From NCBI RefSeq assembly GCF_016623615.1, contig NZ_JAEHFX010000003.1, positions 372,001 to 436,000 on the forward strand: a DNA stretch of 64,000 nucleotides. The letters are read 5' to 3'. This document shows, in pieces, positions 1-11,968 of this stretch (position 1 is the first letter of the stretch; each line of letters begins with the position of its first letter). The notes under the pieces were generated by a model. The model saw only the letters and a program-made list of their open reading frames with translations, had not been told where the DNA came from and searched no databases. Source of the DNA: Adhaeribacter terrigena (lineage in GTDB: Bacteria > Bacteroidota > Bacteroidia > Cytophagales > Hymenobacteraceae). The position numbers and the translations under genes are program-made.

Positions 1-1798
1 TAAGTACGTTCAGGCGCATCCGGGCGTCTTCGCCGCGTTTGGTATCGTGGGTGGCCGTGGCGTTTTGGGCCAGCGGCCAGTGCCGTTGCCGTTCCAGCAT
101 TTCCTGGTGAAACCGGCTTACTGTAATGCCGAAAACTTCCGGATCGTCGCCTACTTCATTATGCGATATCAGGCGGTTATAATTATAAAACGTAGTATCT
201 TCCACGCCTTTGGCTGCCAGGGGGCCCGTGAATTGCTGGCAGCGCATCAGGAAGTGCAAACGATTTACTGCGGCATCCGGCTGGGCAAGATCAGTTTGTA
301 CAAAAAGCTGGTGAAAATACGTGAGCTCTTTTTTTAGATGCAAGGCAAATTTCCGGGCGCGGGCGAAGGCTTTTTCCAGAATGGCGGCATCCTGTCCTTC
401 CACCGGCAATTGGTTCGTATAGAGCCGGTAAACCGGGAAAGCTGCCAGCAGGATCTGCAACGCATCTTTCAATGATTTCTCCGTAAAGCCGGGGGTATCG
501 GGCAGCAGTTCCAGGTTTTTAAACAGGTTGAAAAGGTTATCGGTTTCGCCTCGCATGTGGTTTTCCAGCATATACATTTTCTTTTCAAAAACGAGCTGTT
601 CGTAATCGCTTTCGCGCGCTTCCGGCACATGCTTCCAGTAAATTTCATCGAAGGCTTTTTCTGCCTGCACACTCGTAGCGAGTTGATTGATAACGGCCAG
701 AAAAAAGTAACCCGTCGTGCCCTGCACCGGCCAGTTTACCGGCAGTTCTTCGCCCAGGTCCAGGATCTTTTCTACGGTTATATAGCAATCGTTTCCTACC
801 AGTTCGCGCAGGCGGTGCAAATAGGTTACCGGGTCGGCCAGACCGTCGATGTGGTCGATGCGGAGGCCCTGAAAATAGCCTTGCTGATATTGGCTGAATA
901 TGAATTGGTGGTACTTTTTAAATACCGTTTCGTCTTCCATACGCAGGCAGATCAGTTCGTTGATGGTAAAAAAACGGCGGTAATTTATTTGCTGATCCGA
1001 ATCACTCCAAAGGGTAAGCCGGAAGAATTGTTTGTCCAGGATTTGCTGCAGTTGCTCCGGACTTTTATTGACGATTTCGATACCGTTTTGCAGCCAATTT
1101 AGGGTTTCTGCATTTTGGAAATGCGTTAGAAGCTGCGTTTTTATTGCAGCTAATTCATCCTTATTATCCTCACTTTCGACAGCTTGAAGCAGCGAAGAAA
1201 TTTCCGGTTCCTGAAGAGTTTTTGGTGCGTTTTCCCTACCGTTTTCCGTTAATTTTTCCAGGATAAGCGGCCAGGAAGTAAAGCTGGCAGGAAACTGGTT
1301 TTCGTAGAATTGAATTTTAAAACCACCTTCCCCGAACACCAGTTTAACGTCGCCTTTTTCCAGCGCTTCTTCCAGCGTGGATCCGAGGAAAGGGGCCATG
1401 AGTTTTCCGGTTAATTCGGGGTTTTCATGTTCCCAGTTCACATCAAAGAAATTATAAAATTCCGAAGCCGGCCCGTGCTCGAAAATATCCATCAGCCACC
1501 CGTTATCCTGGTGAAAAGCCATGTGGTTCGGTACGATATCCTGCAGCCAGAACATCTGGTTTTCTTTGAGCAATTGCTGCAAAGCTTCAAAATCCTGGCG
1601 GCTGCCAATTTCCGGATTCAGCTCCTGCGCATTCGTAACGTCGTAGCCGTGCGTGCTACCCGGGCGGGCCTTAAAGATCGGTGAAGCATAAATGGTACCG
1701 ATTCCCAGCGCTTTCAAATAAGGAATTTGCGGCATCAGATCCCGGAACGTGAAATCTTTATGGAACTGAATACGGTACGTGGCAGCAGGTACAAACAT
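1..1798 (-). CDS. treY: Maltooligosyl trehalose synthase (partial, 3' end outside window)
   Basis: This GH13 enzyme isomerises the reducing-end alpha-1,4 bond of maltodextrins to alpha,alpha-1,1, giving maltooligosyl trehalose for TreZ. The frame is open from an ATG at 1798 to the window edge, so the C-terminal part is missing. The N-terminus begins MFVPAATYRIQFHKDF, matching the family's TYRLQ start. It continues with DIVPNHMAFHQDNGWLMDIF, the catalytic-region RIDHIDGLADP and, at the left edge, ATHDTKRGEDARMR, a signature of TreY rather than other GH13 enzymes. It lies 84 bases downstream of treZ on the same strand, the usual treZ-treY pairing. The coding sequence carries one exact copy of the dispersed A-tract/CGGTA motif at 1230-1247. 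Identification is secure; only the length is unknown. Confidence 0.95.
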   Translation of the reverse strand, partial: MFVPAATYRIQFHKDFTFRDLMPQIPYLKALGIGTIYASPIFKARPGSTHGYDVTNAQELNPEIGSRQDFEALQQLLKENQMFWLQDIVPNHMAFHQDNGWLMDIFEHGPASEFYNFFDVNWEHENPELTGKLMAPFLGSTLEEALEKGDVKLVFGEGGFKIQFYENQFPASFTSWPLILEKLTENGRENAPKTLQEPEISSLLQAVESEDNKDELAAIKTQLLTHFQNAETLNWLQNGIEIVNKSPEQLQQILDKQFFRLTLWSDSDQQINYRRFFTINELICLRMEDETVFKKYHQFIFSQYQQGYFQGLRIDHIDGLADPVTYLHRLRELVGNDCYITVEKILDLGEELPVNWPVQGTTGYFFLAVINQLATSVQAEKAFDEIYWKHVPEARESDYEQLVFEKKMYMLENHMRGETDNLFNLFKNLELLPDTPGFTEKSLKDALQILLAAFPVYRLYTNQLPVEGQDAAILEKAFARARKFALHLKKELTYFHQLFVQTDLAQPDAAVNRLHFLMRCQQFTGPLAAKGVEDTTFYNYNRLISHNEVGDDPEVFGITVSRFHQEMLERQRHWPLAQNATATHDTKRGEDARMRLNVL

Positions 1799-1846
1799 GG
1801 GAAATTATTTCAGAAGATAGTTAAATGAAGCTTCAGTTTTAAATGG

Positions 1847-1863
1847 AAAAACGGTAGCGTTTT
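1847..1863. repeat. Dispersed A-tract/CGSTA motif, perfect palindromic form
   Basis: The 84-base treZ-treY spacer holds AAAAACGGTAGCGTTTT, followed by GGCTAAAAAAAGTC. This is the most symmetrical copy of a motif found about 30 times in the window. Function unknown. Confidence 0.7.
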
Positions 1864-1882
1864 GGCTAAAAAAAGTCATTGG

Positions 1883-3697
1883 TCAGCTGATTGGTTTCTG
1901 CTCAATAATTATGACCGATTCCGGATCAAGTTTCAACTTCGCGGGTAAAGCATTTTCTGGAATTTCCGGATACGCACTATTGAGCAAAAGTTTCCAGCCG
2001 GCATTTTTCTCCAGCGCGATTTCTATTGGTTCTTTACTGAAATTGTAAAAGCACTTTACACCCAGATCTTTGTTCCATCGTTCAACCGTCAGCAGATTTT
2101 TAGTTTCGTCGGCACTTACCTGCAGCTGGGTTTTATCGGGGTTCCGGAAAATTTCGTGGCTTTTGCGCAGGGAAATCAGATGGCGGTAAAAATTCCAAAG
2201 TTCCTTTCCTTCGCCTTCCTGGTATTGCCAGGTTAAACTCGAATTCCGGAACGTTTCTTCGCTTTGCGGATCGGGAACTTGGCCTGCCCATTGAAAGCCT
2301 TTGAATTCTTCTTTACGGCCCTTTTGCACAGCTTCCACCAGGTTTTTATCGGTATGGCTGATGAAATATTGGAAAGGATTTTTCTCGCCGTATTCTTCGC
2401 CCATAAACAGCATCGGCAGGTAAGGCGATAAAATATAGGTTGCCGCCGCGAGTTTTAGGGCCCGGAAGGATAGCGGTTCCGTGAGCCGGTCGCCGCGCAT
2501 GCGGTTGCCCACCTGGTCGTGGTTTTGCAGGCAAACCACAAATTGCTTTCCCGGGTTTTCGTCGGCATTATTGCCGTAACTTTTCCGGCGGTGCGGCGCG
2601 TAATTCCCGTTAAAAACAAAAGTATGCTTAAATGCTTTTTCCAGGTCTTTCAAACTTCCGAAATCGGCGTAATAACCGGCGTTTTCCTTGGTAAGAACGG
2701 TGTGCAGGGCGTGGTGGAATTCGTCGTTCCATTGTGCGTGCAGGCCGTAGCCGCCTTTTTCCTGGGGATTTATCAAACGCACATCGTTGAGGTCACTTTC
2801 GGCAATGAGTAAAAATTCGCGTCCGGTTTCGGCAGAAAGTTTTTTGGTTTCATCGGCCAGTTCTTCCAGAAAATGCCTGGCACTGAAATCCATGATGGCA
2901 TGCACGGCATCCAGGCGCAGCGCATCGACGTGAAAGTCGCGGAACCACATCAGCGCGTTCTGAATAAAGAAATTCCGGACCCCGTCGGCGTGCGCATCGT
3001 CGAAATTGAGGGCGCTGCCCCAGGGCGTTTTGTATTTTTCGGTAAAGTAAGGACCAAAATCGCGCAGGTAATTTCCTTCCGGCCCCAGGTGGTTATACAC
3101 TACATCAAGTACCACCGCTATTCCTTTTTCGTGACAGGCATTTACCATTTTTTTCAGGCCATCGGGTCCGCCATAGGAATTTTGCACTGCAAACGGATAA
3201 ACGCCGTCGTAGCCCCAGTTTCTTTCGCCGGGAAACTGCGCCACCGGCATAATTTCGATGGCCGTAATACCCAGTTCCAGCAAATAATCGAGTTTCGAAA
3301 TAATGCCTTCGAACGTGTGTTCCGGAGTAAAAGTACCGGTATGCAACTCGTAGATGATGTAATCTTCCAGTTCCAGCCCGCGCCAGTTTTTATCGGTCCA
3401 GGCAAAATAGTTGTGATCTACCACCGCAGAACTTTCATGCACGCCTTCCGGCTGAAAATGCGAAGCCGGGTCGGGGCGTACTTCCTGGCCGTTCAGTTCA
3501 AAAAAGTATCTGGTTCCGGGCGTAATGTTTTCCTGCATGACCGACCAGTAACCGAAATCGGTTTTCTGCATGGCTACCGTTTTTGCTACCGGGTGGGTGA
3601 GTTTTAAAGCTACTTTTTCCAGTTCCGGCGCCCAGACGGTAAACGTGCAAAGGCCGTTCGGACTTAATTGGGCCCCGATCTTGCGCAGTATGCTCAT
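1883..3697 (-). CDS. treZ: Malto-oligosyltrehalose trehalohydrolase
   Basis: TreZ hydrolyses maltooligosyl trehalose, made by TreY, to release free trehalose. An N-terminal early-set/CBM48-like domain precedes a GH13 barrel with IYELHTGTFTPEHTFEG, DVVYNHLGPEGNY, the nucleophile region LRLDAVHAI, the acid/base stretch LIAESDLNDVR and CLQNHDQVGNR. The IAESDLND form is typical of TreZ. I chose the ATG at 3697 (MSILRKIGAQLSPNG) because it places the conserved N-terminus correctly; an in-frame ATG at 3832 would add 45 residues unlike the family. About 604 residues is normal. It is transcribed away from glgE across a shared control region and reads into treY. Confidence 0.95.
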   Translation of the reverse strand: MSILRKIGAQLSPNGLCTFTVWAPELEKVALKLTHPVAKTVAMQKTDFGYWSVMQENITPGTRYFFELNGQEVRPDPASHFQPEGVHESSAVVDHNYFAWTDKNWRGLELEDYIIYELHTGTFTPEHTFEGIISKLDYLLELGITAIEIMPVAQFPGERNWGYDGVYPFAVQNSYGGPDGLKKMVNACHEKGIAVVLDVVYNHLGPEGNYLRDFGPYFTEKYKTPWGSALNFDDAHADGVRNFFIQNALMWFRDFHVDALRLDAVHAIMDFSARHFLEELADETKKLSAETGREFLLIAESDLNDVRLINPQEKGGYGLHAQWNDEFHHALHTVLTKENAGYYADFGSLKDLEKAFKHTFVFNGNYAPHRRKSYGNNADENPGKQFVVCLQNHDQVGNRMRGDRLTEPLSFRALKLAAATYILSPYLPMLFMGEEYGEKNPFQYFISHTDKNLVEAVQKGRKEEFKGFQWAGQVPDPQSEETFRNSSLTWQYQEGEGKELWNFYRHLISLRKSHEIFRNPDKTQLQVSADETKNLLTVERWNKDLGVKCFYNFSKEPIEIALEKNAGWKLLLNSAYPEIPENALPAKLKLDPESVIIIEQKPIS

Positions 3698-4008
3698 AAA
3701 ATTAACCTGTTTGTTTCGTTGCTGAATATTTTGCCGCCGGTGGCTTGTCTGAATTTCGGGTAGAAATAAGAACCCGGGTTTTTCCGGAACAAAAAAAGCC
3801 GCGGCGCCTTGCATACCGTTTTCGGGCGGCAAAAGTTTAGGCCTTGGCTCAGAATAAATACGGAATCACGTTGCACAGACGCCAAAAAGAAAAAAAAATA
3901 CGCTTTTGTTCCGCCTGCAACACAACCCCAAACGCATTTTTCGGTAAAAACCATATCCTGTCCGAAGGATTATAAAACTGCATCTTACTGACCACAATTT
4001 TAAATTGC
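3698..4008. promoter_or_regulatory. Divergent treZ / glgE control region
   Basis: These 311 bases separate treZ (minus) from glgE (plus), so both promoters should lie here. I see one copy of the dispersed motif (ATACCGTTTT at 3813-3822) and A-rich runs near 3885-3900. No operator or clear TAnnTTTG box could be assigned with confidence. Confidence 0.5.
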
Positions 4009-6012
4009 ATGAAGCACCTCGAAGGAACCAAGCGCGTAGTGATAGACAATGTGAAACCGGAAATAAACGGCGGCCATTTTCCGGTGAAAAGGGTAGTAGG
4101 GGAGAAGTTAGTTGTTGAAGCCGATGTATTTACTGATGGCCACGATTCGGTGCGGGCCGTGATCATTTTCCGACAGGCCAGCAAAAAGAACTGGCAGGAA
4201 AAACCCATGGAATTTCTGGGCAACGACCGCTGGCAGGGTGAATTTACCCCTACGGCCATGGGCCGCTACGAATATTCCATCATTGGCTGGGTAGACCATT
4301 TTTTAACCTGGAAACTGGGTCTGCAAAAGAAATTCGAAGCCGGCCAGGAGCTTTCGGTCGAATTTCAGATCGGGGCGGAAATGCTCGAAGCCGCCGCTGC
4401 GCACGCCAAAACCGGCCCGGCCAAAAAACTGCAGAAATGGGCAGCGGCTTTTCGCCAGCCGCACAGCCCGGCTGCTGCCGTTTCCCTGGCCGAAAGTGAA
4501 GAGCTCGCCGACCTGATGTACCTATACGCCGACCGCAGCAATGCCAAACAATATTTCCTGACCTTAGCAGTAGAAGTAGAAAGGCAGAAAGCGCTTTTCA
4601 GTTCCTGGTACGAATTTTTCCCCAGATCTACGGCCGAAGAACCCGGCAAACACGGCACTTTTCAGGACGCCCTTAAGATCCTGCCGCGCATAGCTGAAAT
4701 GGGCTTCGATGTAATTTATCTGCCGCCCATTCATCCCATTGGGATCAGTTTCCGGAAGGGCTATAATAATACGCTTAATGCTGAAGAAGGCATGCCGGGC
4801 GTACCCTGGGCCATTGGCGGCGCAGAAGGCGGCCACAAAGCCATTCACCCGGACCTGGGCACGCTTGAGGATTTCCGGGAATTTGTAAAAGCGTCCAACG
4901 AACTGGGAATGGAAATCGCGCTCGATTTTGCCATTCAGTGCTCGCCGGATCACCCGTACGTAAAAGAGCACCCGGACTGGTTTAAATGGCGGCCCGACGG
5001 CACGGTACAATACGCTGAAAATCCGCCGAAAAAATACCAGGATGTGCTACCCGTTAATTTTGAAACGGAAGACTGGGAAAATCTGTGGCAGGAACTTAAA
5101 AGCATTGTGGTGTACTGGATCAAGCAAGGCGTTACCATTTTCCGGGTCGATAATCCGCATACCAAACCGTTCGTGTTCTGGGAATGGCTGATCCGGGAAG
5201 TACGGAATGTTTACCCGAACACTATTTTTCTGGCCGAAGCATTCACGCGGCCGCGCATCATGGAAAGGCTGGGCAAGATCGGTTTCAACCAAAGCTACAC
5301 CTATTTCACCTGGCGGAATACGGCCGAAGAATTGCGCGAATACATGGAAGAACTGACCAAAACCGACCTGCGCGAATTTTACCGACCGAATTTCTGGCCG
5401 AACACGCCCGATATTTTACCGGAACATTTACAACTAGGCGGCGAACCGATGTTCATCACGCGGTTGGTAATGGCTGCCACGATGTCTTCGAATTACGGCC
5501 TGTATGGTCCGGTTTACGAATTCGGCATCAACACGCCGCTGGCGCCGGGCAAAGAAGAATACCTCGATTCGGAAAAATACGAGATCAAGCATTGGGACTG
5601 GAACGCGCAGACCAAGATCCGCGACGTAATTACCAGGCTTAACCAGATCCGTAAAGAAAACCCCGCGCTGCAAACCACCTGGCACATTCACTTCGGCAAA
5701 ACCGATAATAGTAATTTACTCTGCTACGGCAAGCTCGATGAAACCGGAGAGAACCGCTTAATTATGGTGATCAACCTCGACCCGTTCAGCAAACACAACG
5801 GTTGGGTGGAAGTACCGGTAAAAGAACTGCTTATTGACCCAGACGAGCCATACCACGTACAAGACCTGATAACTGGCCACATGTATACCTGGCGCAATGC
5901 CTGGAACTACGTAGAGCTGCACCCGGAGCACATGCCGGTGCACGTTTTGCGGGTAGAAGCGCCGGTTTTCAAGCCCGAAAGAGAAGCGGCAGTAAACAAA
6001 TCGGTGCACTGA
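4009..6012 (+). CDS. glgE: Alpha-1,4-glucan:maltose-1-phosphate maltosyltransferase
   Basis: GlgE (GH13_3) extends linear alpha-1,4-glucan using maltose 1-phosphate as donor. An N-terminal beta domain (about 1-110) and a helical insert (about 120-200) precede the barrel. Barrel signatures include VIYLPPIHPIGISFRKGYNN, GTLEDFREF, LDFAIQCSPDHPY, the nucleophile segment FRVDNPHTKP and the acid/base segment FLAEAFTRP, all characteristic of GlgE. The 667 residues match the family. Downstream lies the treS-maltokinase fusion, which supplies maltose 1-phosphate, and then glgB, which branches the product. The neighbourhood therefore encodes the whole GlgE pathway. It starts at an ATG giving MKHLEGTKRVVI. 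Confidence 0.96.
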   Translation: MKHLEGTKRVVIDNVKPEINGGHFPVKRVVGEKLVVEADVFTDGHDSVRAVIIFRQASKKNWQEKPMEFLGNDRWQGEFTPTAMGRYEYSIIGWVDHFLTWKLGLQKKFEAGQELSVEFQIGAEMLEAAAAHAKTGPAKKLQKWAAAFRQPHSPAAAVSLAESEELADLMYLYADRSNAKQYFLTLAVEVERQKALFSSWYEFFPRSTAEEPGKHGTFQDALKILPRIAEMGFDVIYLPPIHPIGISFRKGYNNTLNAEEGMPGVPWAIGGAEGGHKAIHPDLGTLEDFREFVKASNELGMEIALDFAIQCSPDHPYVKEHPDWFKWRPDGTVQYAENPPKKYQDVLPVNFETEDWENLWQELKSIVVYWIKQGVTIFRVDNPHTKPFVFWEWLIREVRNVYPNTIFLAEAFTRPRIMERLGKIGFNQSYTYFTWRNTAEELREYMEELTKTDLREFYRPNFWPNTPDILPEHLQLGGEPMFITRLVMAATMSSNYGLYGPVYEFGINTPLAPGKEEYLDSEKYEIKHWDWNAQTKIRDVITRLNQIRKENPALQTTWHIHFGKTDNSNLLCYGKLDETGENRLIMVINLDPFSKHNGWVEVPVKELLIDPDEPYHVQDLITGHMYTWRNAWNYVELHPEHMPVHVLRVEAPVFKPEREAAVNKSVH

Positions 6013-6321
6013 ATACAACCGCTGGCTTCCTGAGTTTTCGTTGCATAAAAGATAGCGTTTTAGCTCCGGAAACTCACTAAAAATCCCAAGTTCTAAACCT
6101 TAAAGATTTCATAAATCTGTCAGATTATTCAATGTATAAAACGCTATTCTTTTAAGCTTAAAAAGTAGTACGAAATAAAATTTTCAGGCGGTAAACGCTA
6201 GGTTTTTCAGCCTGAAAACTATAAAAACAAGTTAGACCTCCAGGGTTTAAAAGCCGGAAAAGTCTAAAAAAAACGCTATCAATTTTCCCTGAAAAACTAA
6301 GAAAAAGCAAGAAACTTCCCC
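6013..6321. repeat. Non-coding gap with four copies of the dispersed motif
   Basis: The 309 bases between glgE and treS contain no gene but four copies of the A-tract/CGSTA motif: 6047-6061, 6138-6168, 6191-6220 and 6266-6298. The last three follow the extended form, A-tract, CGCTA, T-tract, spacer, second A-tract. This is the densest cluster in the window. The promoter of treS may also lie here, but I could not place it. Confidence 0.65.
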
Positions 6322-9647
<3,326 letters not shown>

Positions 9648-9648
<1 letters not shown>

Positions 9649-11681
9649 TGGCTAAAAGAACGAAAAAGGCTGAAATGCCCGAAAAAAAAGATCCGGCCGA
9701 AGTGCTGGCTGAAAAAGTGCTAGACGTAATAGTAAGCAAACCGCGCCGGAAAGCGGTACCAAAAGAACCTGAAACGCCCGCGCACTGCACCCGGTTCTCC
9801 GAATTTGATATTCATTTATTCCGCGAAGGCCGGCATTATAAACTCTACGAAAAGTTTGGCGCCCACCTGATGACCTATAACGGGGAAAAAGGCACTTATT
9901 TTGCCCTCTGGGCACCCAACGCCGAAGCCGTTTCCGTGATCGGGAATTTTAACGGCTGGCGCCCGGGCGAATATAAACTTAACCCCCGGTTTGACCATTC
10001 CGGGATCTGGGAAGGCTTTTTTCCGGGTATCGGCCATGGCGAGCTTTACAAATACCACATCCGGTCGCACCATAACGGTTTTGAAGTAGCCAAAGCCGAT
10101 CCGTTCGGGTATTTATGCGAAGAACCGCCTCGCACCGCATCCGTTGTCTGGGATATTGACTATACCTGGAACGATAAAAAGTGGCTCGAAAACCGTAGGG
10201 AAAATGCCGGAAAAAGTCAGCCTTACTCCGTTTACGAAATGCACCTGGGTTCCTGGAAACGGGTTCCGGAAGAAAATAACCGCCATTTAACCTACCTGGA
10301 GCTGGCCAAAGAACTGCCGGCTTACCTTAATGAACTGGGCTTTACCCACGTAGAATTCATGCCCGTTATGGAGCATCCGTTCTATGGGTCTTGGGGTTAC
10401 CAGGTAACCGGGTATTTTGCACCCAGCAGCCGTTTCGGTTCGCCGCAGGATTTTATGTACCTGGTAAACGCGTTGCACGAAGAAGGCATTGGTGTGATCC
10501 TGGACTGGGTGCCTTCGCATTTTCCTTCCGATGAACACGGTCTGGTTTATTTCGACGGCACGCATTTATACGAACATGCCGATCCGCGCAAAGGCTTCCA
10601 CCCGGACTGGCAAAGCTACATTTTTAACTACGGCCGCAACGAGGTAAAGGCCTTTCTGATCAGCAATGCCCTTTTCTGGCTCGAAAAATACCACGCCGAC
10701 GGCCTGCGGGTAGATGCCGTGGCTTCCATGCTTTACCTGGATTATTCCCGCAAAGCCGGCGAATGGATCCCGAATGAACATGGCGGCCGGGAAAACCTGG
10801 AAGCGATTGCCTTTATCCGCGAATTCAACGACGCCATCAGGGAAGCCCACCCGGATACAGTAACCATTGCCGAAGAATCTACTGCCTGGCCGGGCGTTTC
10901 GAAACCAACCTATCTGGGCGGCCTGGGCTTTGATATGAAATGGATGATGGGTTGGATGCACGACACGCTCAAATACCTGGAAATGGAGCCGATCTACCGG
11001 CAATATCACCAGGGCCAGATCACCTTCAGCATTATTTATGCTTTTGCCGAAAATTTCATGCTGCCGCTTTCGCACGACGAAGTGGTTTACGGCAAAAAAG
11101 CGCTGGTGAGGAAAATGCCCGGCGATGAATGGCAGCAGTTTGCCAATCTGCGTTTGCTTTACGGCTATATGTACGGGCACCCGGGCACCAAACTGCTTTT
11201 TATGGGCGGCGAATTCGGGCAAACCAGCGAGTGGGCGCATGAAAGCAGCCTGGAGTGGCATTTAACCCAATACCCGATCCATGCGGGGGTACAAAAAATG
11301 CTGCAGAAGCTCAACCACCTTTATAAACACGAAAAAGCGCTTTACGAAAGAAGTTTTGAGGCCGGAGGATTTGAATGGATCGATCTGCACGATGCAGCCA
11401 ACAGCGTGATCAGTTTTCTGCGGAAAGGAAATTCCGAAGAAGATCAGCTCATAGTAGTTTGCAATTTCACGCCGGTGCCGCGCGAAAACTACCGCATTGG
11501 CTTACCCGAAAATGGTATCTGGGATGAGATCTTTAACAGCGATTCCAGCGAATTCGGGGGTAGTGATCTGCAAAACGGTATCGGTTTGGAGGCTGAAAGT
11601 CTGACCGCACACGGGCGCGATTTTTCGATCAGTCTGGCGTTGCCGCCGCTCGGGGTGATCTACCTTAAACTCCGGAGATAA
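9648..11681 (+). CDS. glgB: 1,4-alpha-glucan branching enzyme
   Basis: GlgB cuts alpha-1,4 chains and re-attaches them as alpha-1,6 branches. After a Lys-rich extension of about 45 residues, not part of the family core, comes a CBM48 domain (about 85-180: YFALWAPNAEAVSVIGNFNG). The GH13_9 barrel follows with SVYEMHLGSWKR, VILDWVPSHFPSDEHGL, the nucleophile region LRVDAVASMLYLDYSR, the acid/base region TIAEESTAWPGVS and LPLSHDEVVYGK. The start codon overlaps the treS stop. In this locus it most likely branches the glucan made by GlgE. The extension is translated from the only plausible start and looks disordered. Confidence 0.96.
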
Positions 11682-11920
11682 GCCCGGTTTTTAAGCCAGA
11701 ATTCATAGCGTTTTTTATCCGGCACGTGTAAGGTAAACTTTCAGAAAAGCAATTCATAATTTGTTTTTGCAATTTGAAACCTTTAAACCAGGGGTATTTT
11801 ACTCATATATTTAACACGTTTACCAATAAATTTTTAGCAAATCATTCATTCTTAATAACTTCTAATTCTTATTCAGAAAACCTAAGAAAAACCACTTAAC
11901 AAAATCGATCCGCTTGCAGT

Positions 11921-11939
11921 ATTGTGTAAACTTCACAAT
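11921..11939. promoter_or_regulatory. Possible operator dyad upstream of otsAB
   Basis: ATTGTG and CACAAT flank a 7-base centre 30 bases before the otsAB start. The TGTG...CACA layout resembles CRP/FNR-family sites, but the spacing is one base short of the E. coli consensus. The rest of the 287-base gap holds only a weak copy of the dispersed motif (CATAGCGTTTTTT at 11704). Confidence 0.3.
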
Positions 11940-11968
11940 CATCAGGCACTCACCTAAGCTCTTACACT

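Noticed and set aside
3698-3832. Longer treZ start at 3832
   Set aside because: The extra 45 residues do not resemble the family and lie in the divergent control region.
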